Assembly (NCBI GenBank): GCA_021803005.1
Contig: JAJZQT010000012.1
Location: forward strand, 2,503 to 34,675
Direction: 5' to 3'
DNA: 32,173 bases
Source of the DNA: Actinomycetes bacterium
Lineage (GTDB): Bacteria > Actinomycetota > Thermoleophilia > BMS3ABIN01
A program made the translations under genes and the position numbers. Within the stretch, counting starts at the first letter, position 1. The number at the start of each line of letters is the position of its first letter. Under the pieces are notes generated by a model, which was not told where the DNA came from, ran no database searches, and saw only the letters and a program-made list of their open reading frames with translations. Positions 27,143 to 32,173 of this stretch are shown here, piece by piece.

Positions 27143-28339
27143 TCACTTCGTCCGCGAGCCGAACCAGTTGGCCAGGGGCGTGTCCGAGGCGCTGTGGAAG
27201 ATGATCGAACCGAAAACCACCAGCGCGGTAAGGTGGAATATGTGTTCCCCTTCCGGCACATCCATGGACAGCACCAGCAGCGAATAGGCGATGCAGGCCA
27301 CGCCCTTGGGCCCGAACCAGGACATGAACAGCCTCTGTGCCCAGTCCAGCCGGGTGCCGGCGAGCGCTGGCAGAAGCGCGATGGTTCTGGCCACGAAGAG
27401 GACAAAGACGGCAAAGAGGATGCCGCGGGCGCCGTCTTCGAGCAGCAGATCGAAGGTGAGCAGGCTGCCGAAGATCACGAAAGTCGCCAGCTTCAGCACC
27501 TCGCCGACATCCCGGCTGAAGCGGGAGAAGACGGCGGTGTCGCCCTCCGCAGCGCCGGCAAAAACGATTCCCGCCACGTAGACGGTTATGAAGCCGTTGC
27601 CGGTAAGCAGGATCGAGATGCCGTAGAGCGACAGCGCCACGGCAAAGGCGTAAAGCGCCCGGTAATGGGGCACCAGGCTGAGGCTGCCGCGAAAGAGCCG
27701 AAGCACGCGCACGGCCAGGAAAGCTCCGGCCATGCCGACGGCGGCGCCGATGAGCAGATCGAAGGTGAGAAAACGCCACCAGGCGTGTCCGGCCCCGCCG
27801 ACACCGCCTATCTGCAGCGCCAGCGCGAAGATGAGCACTGCCGGCAGCGCCAGGCCGTCGTTGAAACCCGACTCGAGGTTGAGGCTGTTTCTGATCGCCG
27901 CCGGGATCTTGCGGTTGGTGACGACCGAGGAGGTCAGCACCGGGTCGGTGGGGCTTAAAAGCGCGCCCAGCAAGAGCGACTGCGGCCAGGTCAGACCGAT
28001 AATGAAGCGGGCGGCGGCGGCGGTGACGATGGCGGTCAGCGGCATGGCGATGAGCAGTGAGCGCAGCGGCACGCGCCAGCCCCGTCTGACCACTCCCCTC
28101 TCGACCTCGAGGCCGTCCACGAACAGGATCACCAGCAGGGTCAGTTCCGTCACCCGCTGGACAAACGCGGAGGAGGCGCTCTCGTTGATGAGGCCGAGAC
28201 CCTGATTCCCCAGAACCATGCCGGCGGCGAGGAAGAGGATAGCCAGTGAGAGGATGCTGCGGTTGGCGAGACCCGAGACCAGCGCCCCCATGGCCAGGAG
28301 CAGTCCCAGCAGCAGCAGGTATAATTCGAAGGTTTCCAT
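27143..28339 (-). CDS. Cation/proton antiporter (CPA1, NhaP-like)
   Basis: The 398-residue protein has about 11-12 membrane segments. 'LGALLSPTDPVLTSSVV' and 'SLNLESGFNDGLALPAVLIFAL' carry the conserved DP and ND residues of CPA1 antiporters, which exchange sodium or potassium for protons. There is no C-terminal soluble domain, since the protein ends 'LANWFGSRTK' after the last helix. It is the last gene of operon 3, 39 bases after the USP at 28379. A GGCCCGG/CCGGGCC hairpin in that gap may lower its expression. The ribosome-binding site is weak. It would support pH or ion balance together with anion transport. Confidence 0.93.
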   Translation of the reverse strand: METFELYLLLLGLLLAMGALVSGLANRSILSLAILFLAAGMVLGNQGLGLINESASSAFVQRVTELTLLVILFVDGLEVERGVVRRGWRVPLRSLLIAMPLTAIVTAAAARFIIGLTWPQSLLLGALLSPTDPVLTSSVVTNRKIPAAIRNSLNLESGFNDGLALPAVLIFALALQIGGVGGAGHAWWRFLTFDLLIGAAVGMAGAFLAVRVLRLFRGSLSLVPHYRALYAFAVALSLYGISILLTGNGFITVYVAGIVFAGAAEGDTAVFSRFSRDVGEVLKLATFVIFGSLLTFDLLLEDGARGILFAVFVLFVARTIALLPALAGTRLDWAQRLFMSWFGPKGVACIAYSLLVLSMDVPEGEHIFHLTALVVFGSIIFHSASDTPLANWFGSRTK

Positions 28340-28378
28340 TGAGCAGCCTGCCGGAACAGGGCCCGGAGCAGCCGGGCC

Positions 28379-28855
28379 TTATCCCAGATCCAGCCTCGCG
28401 CCGGGCGTGCCGGAAGCGCTGGGAACGACCACTACCGGACAGGGAAGGTCCCGTCCCACCTGCCGGACCACGCGCTCCGCGGTGCTGCCGATGAGTTGGC
28501 GGCCCAGGCGCCGGCGGCCGGTGGCGCCCAGCACAATCAGGGCGACGTCGGGGTCTTCCTGGGCAAAACGGATAATCTCTCGCGAGGAATCGCCGTGGCG
28601 GATCTGCGGATCGACTTTGAGGCCATGCTTGCCTGCTTCCGCCTCAAGTTCGCCAAGGATGCGGCGGGCGTGTTCTTCGAGCTCGACGGCGACCGTGTCG
28701 CGCACGGCTTCCCACTCGGAAGCATAACGGTCGAGGTCGACCACGCGCAGGCCGGTGAGGCCGAGCCCCGTCTTGCCCGCGATCTGGAAAGCATACCGGG
28801 CCGCGTCCATCGCCGGTTCCGAACCATCCGTCGCTATGAGAATCTTCTGTGCCAC
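28379..28855 (-). CDS. Universal stress protein, single domain, operon 3
   Basis: The 158-residue USP has a GTG start with GGAG 6 bases upstream. 'KILIATDGSEPAMDAARYAFQIA' opens the fold, and 'GATGRRRLGRQLIGST' is a complete ATP signature. 'PCPVVVVPSASGTPGARLDLG' ends it, with a short extra tail. It resembles the USP at 13552 ('GAAGRRGLARAFVGST', 'YTGQWEFMRGQVEEEL' beside 'YASEWEAVRDTVAVEL'), so the two are probably recent paralogues. It lies 40 bases after the tandem USP and 39 before the antiporter. Confidence 0.93.
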   Translation of the reverse strand: MAQKILIATDGSEPAMDAARYAFQIAGKTGLGLTGLRVVDLDRYASEWEAVRDTVAVELEEHARRILGELEAEAGKHGLKVDPQIRHGDSSREIIRFAQEDPDVALIVLGATGRRRLGRQLIGSTAERVVRQVGRDLPCPVVVVPSASGTPGARLDLG

Positions 28856-28895
28856 TCACAACTCCAGTGCGATCGATCAGCCCGGGACCGCTATG

Positions 28896-29741
28896 TCAGT
28901 TCCGGCTTTGGCTACATGACACCAGGACCGCGCATTTCGAGTGTCCGATGACACGCTCGGTGACATGGCCCATGAGGAGCTTACCAAGTCTGCCCCTGCC
29001 GTGACAACCGACTACGATCAGATCGATGTTCTTATCCATGGCGGTTTCAACGATGCGGGCGAACGGTTTGCCGGTGGCGGTCATGGTCTCGCAGGCCAAG
29101 CCCTCGGATTCGGCCATCTGTTTGACCTTCCGAACGTTCTCCCGGGCTTCCGGGGCCTTGTCCCCTGAAGCCGCCGCGGAAAACGCGATCAGCGAACCGC
29201 CGACTTTCCTGGCGATCTTGATGGCGTCGCCGGCCGCCGCCTCTCCGTGCGGCGAACCATCATTGGCCGCAAGTATCGTCCTGAACTCGGTGGGGCAGTC
29301 GCGGGGTACGACCAGGACGTCACACGGCTGGTGGCCGACGACCCTGGCGGTGACGCTGCCCATGGCCATGCGCTTGATGCCGGTCATGCCGCGCCGGCCC
29401 ATGACGATGATCTCGCTGGCGTTCTTGCGGGCCTCGTCGACGATGATCTGATAGACGCTCTCGCCGGTATGGGTCTCGATGGCGGCTTTAACCCCGGCAG
29501 CGTCCGCCTCGGCCTTGATGGCCTCGAGGTATTTCCTCGCCTGGTTCTCCTGCTTCTCGACGAAATCAGGCGCTTGGGCGGCGAACTCGACGTTGGCCTC
29601 GACGACCGAGATCGCGGTCAGATGGCCGGAACATTTTTCCGCAAGATAGAGCGCTTCCCTGACAGCGCCCTCACTGTACCGGGAGCCGTCGGTGGCCAGC
29701 AGGATCTTGTCCAGGTTATCGATCGGGCAGGTGTCAGTCAT
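28896..29741 (-). CDS. Tandem universal stress protein, operon 3
   Basis: The 281-residue protein has two USP domains. Domain 1 starts 'DKILLATDGSRYSEGAVREALYLA' and has 'GRRGMTGIKRMAMGS', a complete ATP motif. Domain 2 starts 'RTILAANDGSPHGEAAAGDAI' and has 'GCHGRGRLGKLLMGH', in which the final Ser/Thr is His. So domain 1 should bind nucleotide and domain 2 may differ. The ribosome-binding site GGGAGG lies within the last codons of the preceding membrane-protein gene, whose stop is 1 base away. Confidence 0.94.
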   Translation of the reverse strand: MTDTCPIDNLDKILLATDGSRYSEGAVREALYLAEKCSGHLTAISVVEANVEFAAQAPDFVEKQENQARKYLEAIKAEADAAGVKAAIETHTGESVYQIIVDEARKNASEIIVMGRRGMTGIKRMAMGSVTARVVGHQPCDVLVVPRDCPTEFRTILAANDGSPHGEAAAGDAIKIARKVGGSLIAFSAAASGDKAPEARENVRKVKQMAESEGLACETMTATGKPFARIVETAMDKNIDLIVVGCHGRGRLGKLLMGHVTERVIGHSKCAVLVSCSQSRN

Positions 29742-29742
29742 A

Positions 29743-30180
29743 TCAGTGACCTCCCGACGGAATCACGCCAGATGCGGCCAGCACCAGGATTACTATTTCC
29801 AACGACGCCAGCACGACGTAAACCATATCTTTCTTTTTGATAAAAATCGGAATTATGGTCAAATAACACAGGGCCGTGATCGACGCCAGCAGCGCGATCG
29901 GCGCGAAGTTGAGAAAGTCGCCCTCGCCCAGCCGTCCCATCCAGGACCATCCCTTTTCAACGCCGATGGCCTCGAGGTATTTTTCCCCTTTGAGTCCCCA
30001 GAGCCGGGATACATCGCCCACCGGCACATGCGGTTTGGGCACGCCGGCGAGATAGAGGATAAAAGTAATCACCAGCAGCACGAAACCGATCTTCATCATC
30101 GCGCCCAGGACTGCCGCATATCTTTTCTGCTCCTCGCTGGCGCCCGGCGATGAAACCGGAGTATTTGCTTTGCCTTCCAA
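29743..30180 (-). CDS. Three-helix accessory membrane protein of TSUP operon 3
   Basis: The 145-residue protein begins at TTG with a strong GGAGGG 5 bases upstream. It has three hydrophobic helices: 'MMKIGFVLLVITFILYLAGV' at about 28-47, 'FAPIALLASITALCYLTIIP' at about 90-110 and 'VVLASLEIVILVLAASGVI' at about 121-140. 'WSWMGRLGEGDFLNF' between the first two looks conserved in kind. I recall similar proteins beside TSUP permeases in other anaerobes, somewhat like DUF1634, but cannot confirm the family. It probably assists the permease at 30235. It ends 'PSGGH', as do accessory proteins of the other operons in similar form. Confidence 0.78.
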   Translation of the reverse strand: MEGKANTPVSSPGASEEQKRYAAVLGAMMKIGFVLLVITFILYLAGVPKPHVPVGDVSRLWGLKGEKYLEAIGVEKGWSWMGRLGEGDFLNFAPIALLASITALCYLTIIPIFIKKKDMVYVVLASLEIVILVLAASGVIPSGGH

Positions 30181-30234
30181 GGTTTCCCTCCTTTTCGCAT
30201 TAAGCCTGAACGGAACCGGGATGACCTGGTCGTT

Positions 30235-31209
30235 TTATTTCCAGATTCCCAATCCTTTAAGCAGCGCGCGCAGGCCGGCGAAGCTCAGCATCACCAGCAC
30301 GAGGACACGCACGGCCGACGGCTTCGTCTTCTCGAGGATCCTGACGCCCATCAACGAGCCCAGCATGATGCCGACGATCGAGGGCACCACGATCATGGGA
30401 ATGACGTCGCCGGCGTTCATGTACATCCAGGCGGCCGAGGTGTCGGTCGTTGCCAGCAGGAACTTGCTGGTCGCCACCGAGATCTTCAGCGGCGCGCCCA
30501 TGACCAGGTTGAGCACGGGCACGTTGGCCCAGCCGGCGCCGAGGCCGAACATGCCGGCCATGAAGCCGATGCCGACGAAAAGCACCAGCCCGTGGATGGT
30601 GCGGTGGATCTTCCAGTCGATGTCCTTGCCGGAGGTCGGCTCGTGATAGATGCCGCTGATCCGGAGGACGCTCGAGAGCTTGTCCGCCTTTTGCACGTCC
30701 GGGTACTCAGACTTCCTGGCCAGAAACATGACGACCACGATCGCCAGGATGGCAATGCCCATCGAGGTCTGGATGATGGCGTCGGAGAGGGCGAGCCCGA
30801 CCATGGCCCCGCCGATGGCGGCGGTCGAGGCGATCAGCGCCACCGGGATGGCCAGGCGCAGATCGGCAAAGCCCCTCTTGAGCAGACCCGGCCCGGCGGC
30901 GAGCGATCCTGCCAGGGCCACCAGCAGGCCGGCGCCCCTGACGAAGTCCATGCCGAAGGGGAAGAAGCCGCCGATGATCGGCGTGTAGAGCACGGCGCCG
31001 CCGACGCCGCCAAGCACCGCCAGGATGCCGAGGGCGAAGGTGACGACGAACAGGATTATCGGCCAGGCCCACCAGACCAGGCCCGAATCCGAACCGCCGG
31101 GGTTTGCCGGCGACGATTCCCCCGTTGCCGCCTGCACCATGCTCACCGCGAAGATCGTCATGAGGAAGATCAGGGCGATGGTGAAAAGAAGCGCACGTTT
31201 CTTGGACAT
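30235..31209 (-). CDS. TauE/SafE (TSUP) family permease, operon 3
   Basis: This 324-residue protein has an N-terminal hydrophobic leader ending 'SMVQAATG' near residue 28 (a probable signal peptide or first helix), a Gly/Pro/Ser-rich short linker and about eight membrane segments. 'LGILAVLGGVGGAVLYTPIIGGFFPF' and 'GFMAGMFGLGAGWANVPVLNLVM' are the two TSUP repeats. A cytoplasmic charged loop of about 40 residues ('RKSEYPDVQKADKLSS' region) separates the halves. GGGAGG lies 5 bases before the ATG. It is the first gene of operon 3. The leader arrangement is closer to the permease of operon 1 than to that of operon 2. Confidence 0.94.
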   Translation of the reverse strand: MSKKRALLFTIALIFLMTIFAVSMVQAATGESSPANPGGSDSGLVWWAWPIILFVVTFALGILAVLGGVGGAVLYTPIIGGFFPFGMDFVRGAGLLVALAGSLAAGPGLLKRGFADLRLAIPVALIASTAAIGGAMVGLALSDAIIQTSMGIAILAIVVVMFLARKSEYPDVQKADKLSSVLRISGIYHEPTSGKDIDWKIHRTIHGLVLFVGIGFMAGMFGLGAGWANVPVLNLVMGAPLKISVATSKFLLATTDTSAAWMYMNAGDVIPMIVVPSIVGIMLGSLMGVRILEKTKPSAVRVLVLVMLSFAGLRALLKGLGIWK

Positions 31210-31246
31210 GTTCCTCCCTTAAACGGTTACGCATGAAATATTTTAA

Positions 31247-31289
31247 GGCGCCACCGCTTGAGACGCCGGTCTCCGGGTGATGTGGCGCC
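31247..31289 (-). promoter_or_regulatory. Two-tier hairpin in the leader of TSUP operon 3
   Basis: On the minus strand, GGCGCCAC and GTGGCGCC enclose an inner GAGAC/GTCTC stem, followed by TTAAAATATTT and then the ribosome-binding site about 20 bases later. A second hairpin (ACGGC-GAG-GCCGT, minus or plus) lies upstream at about 31315. The layout could be an attenuator or a translation-control structure. A plain terminator of an upstream transcript is the alternative. Confidence 0.5.
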
Positions 31290-31387
31290 AGCGGATTTGA
31301 GGGACAAAACCATACGGCGAGGCCGTTTCCCCCCGCGTCAAACTCCGAGATAATACCATATAAATCGAAAACTTTCTGTTACATACC

Positions 31388-31413
31388 GCAACATGTTAAA
31401 AATAAATGCAACA
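31388..31413. promoter_or_regulatory. Tandem GCAACA-N14-GCAACA motif upstream of TSUP operon 3
   Basis: GCAACA occurs at 31388 and 31408, exactly 20 bases apart, as in the control region of system 1 (16915 and 16935). A TATTAT -10-like box on the minus strand (31355-31350) lies about 35-60 bases away without a good -35, which would fit an activator-dependent promoter. No sigma-54 promoter was found in 31210-31514, and no gene. Confidence 0.5.
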
Positions 31414-31514
31414 CTATTGGGAAATTCTGCTGAAAATATTGAGGAAATTGCGTAAAAAGAGCGTTGCGGGGGAAAATTCCCCAGAAAAAAGGGGAGAGGG
31501 TATTTAGGGAAGGA

Positions 31515-31706
31515 TCAGCGCTCGCACCATTTGCCCAGCAGGCACTTCCCCGCTTTCTTGCGGGAGACCTCGGAGAAACGCTCGTCCTTGGTGCAGAGCC
31601 AGATGTCGCGGGCGGTGCGGTATTTCGCGGAGTCCCTGTAGAGGTGCTTGCAGGCGGACTCCGGCTTGGGGGGAAGCTCTCTGTCGATGCGTTGTGTCGG
31701 GGTCAT
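31515..31706 (-). CDS. Small four-cysteine hypothetical protein
   Basis: The protein has 63 residues from ATG 31706; the track's version from 31757 is longer by 17 unlikely residues. It is rich in Lys and Arg and has four cysteines ('ACKHLY', 'WLCTKD', 'KCLLGKWCER'), which might bind a metal or form disulfides. 'YRTARDIWLCTKDERFSEVSRKK' looks like a real amphipathic protein core rather than random translation. I do not recognise the family. The ribosome-binding site is weak (AGG 3 bases ahead). A GGGGAA/TTCCCC inverted repeat follows at about 31469-31483. Confidence 0.5.
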   Translation of the reverse strand: MTPTQRIDRELPPKPESACKHLYRDSAKYRTARDIWLCTKDERFSEVSRKKAGKCLLGKWCER

Positions 31707-31789
31707 GACCTGAAAAGGATAGCACGAAAGACCCGTCGAACGGATACTCGTCAACATGAGGCAGTCAAGGGCCGGTGCCGGGATTTCTG

Positions 31790-32173
31790 TTATTCCGGCG
31801 AGCTCGCCTTGACGAAAGTGATCTGCATGCTCGAGAGCGCTCCGGTCAGAGCCTGGGCGTCCTGTTCGGGAAGGCGCTTGCTGACGGCTTCGAGCAGAGC
31901 CTTGTAGCCGTCGATGGCGAGGCTCGCCTGCGCCAGGTCCTTGAAGTCGGTGGTATCTTCCGTGAGGCCCATCTTGATGTAGGCGAGGTTGGTCAGCGAG
32001 ATCATGAACTGGACCAGGACGTCGTCAACCTTCTGCTGGCGGAAGTGCTTTTCGAACTCCGCGCGCAGCTCTTCCTCGGTCATCTGGCCGGTCTCTTCAT
32101 CGCCGGTGGGTGCGGCGGGGGCTTCTTCCCGCTCCGGAGCTTCATGCTCTTCCGCGGCGGTGGTTTCTTCCTT
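31790..32173 (-). CDS. DUF1844 family protein (5' end outside the window)
   Basis: The track shows 97 residues from ATG 32083, but the frame is open to the window end and adds 30 codons rich in Glu, Ala and Pro ('EEHEAPEREEAPAAPTGDEE'), so the gene probably starts outside. The core 'VQFMISLTNLAYIKMGLTEDTTDFKDLAQASLAIDGYKALLEAVSKRL' matches the DUF1844 pattern: a small helical protein, often with an acidic, disordered N-terminus. Function is unknown. It is not obviously linked to the TSUP operons. Confidence 0.8.
   Translation of the reverse strand, partial: KEETTAAEEHEAPEREEAPAAPTGDEETGQMTEEELRAEFEKHFRQQKVDDVLVQFMISLTNLAYIKMGLTEDTTDFKDLAQASLAIDGYKALLEAVSKRLPEQDAQALTGALSSMQITFVKASSPE

Noticed and set aside
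27087-27779. 230-residue minus-strand ORF
   Set aside because: It is an out-of-frame reading of the antiporter gene, Arg- and Gly-rich.

Overview
The window is about 32 kb of GC-rich bacterial chromosome, densely coding on both strands, with no rRNA, tRNA, CRISPR array or insertion sequence that I can see. The gene content suggests an anaerobic or facultative, redox-versatile bacterium. It has a selenocysteine formate dehydrogenase, a molybdenum-cofactor operon, a sensor kinase with a c-type haem motif, and sigma-54 promoters beside NtrC-type regulators. I cannot place it taxonomically from sequence alone. Desulfobacterota-like or anaerobic Actinomycetota-like lineages are guesses.

Left region (1-8456, minus strand). 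The end of a molybdenum-related unit carries one long formate dehydrogenase gene. The ORF track splits it in two at an in-frame UGA, which I read as selenocysteine because a bacterial SECIS-like hairpin follows directly. The protein fuses a 2Fe-2S domain, a GltD-like flavin/NAD(P) module, several 4Fe-4S clusters and the molybdopterin catalytic domain. A probable ModE-like regulator starts just downstream at the window edge. Upstream lies the tightly overlapping operon mobAB-moaA-moaC-MOSC-mog, which makes the cofactor. Its structured leader may be a Moco riboswitch.

Middle-left (8457-13463, plus strand). This is a four-gene signalling operon: a membrane histidine kinase, a hybrid kinase with a CxxCH haem site, a single-domain response regulator and an RpfG-like HD-GYP response regulator.

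Right region (13552-31209). This is the most unusual part. Three transporter operons each contain a TauE/SafE (TSUP) permease, a different small accessory membrane protein and one or more universal stress proteins. In total I count about eleven USP or USP-like domains in eight proteins. Two paralogous NtrC-type two-component systems sit beside two near-perfect sigma-54 promoters (about 17114 and 23472), which drive operons 1 and 2. The first gene or genes after each sigma-54 promoter encode small proteins sharing a short 'SAxxFAEAxExExA' motif, and the USP-like ones lack the ATP-binding signature. Operon 3 (minus strand, with a cation/proton antiporter last) has no clear sigma-54 promoter, but its upstream DNA shares a GCAAC-N15-GCAAC motif with the control region of system 1. 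My inference is a single stress- or redox-responsive regulon that couples TSUP anion export or import to nucleotide-sensing USPs. The transported substrate cannot be told from the sequence.

Right edge (31515-32173, minus strand). There is a small four-cysteine hypothetical protein and the C-terminal part of a DUF1844 protein running off the window.
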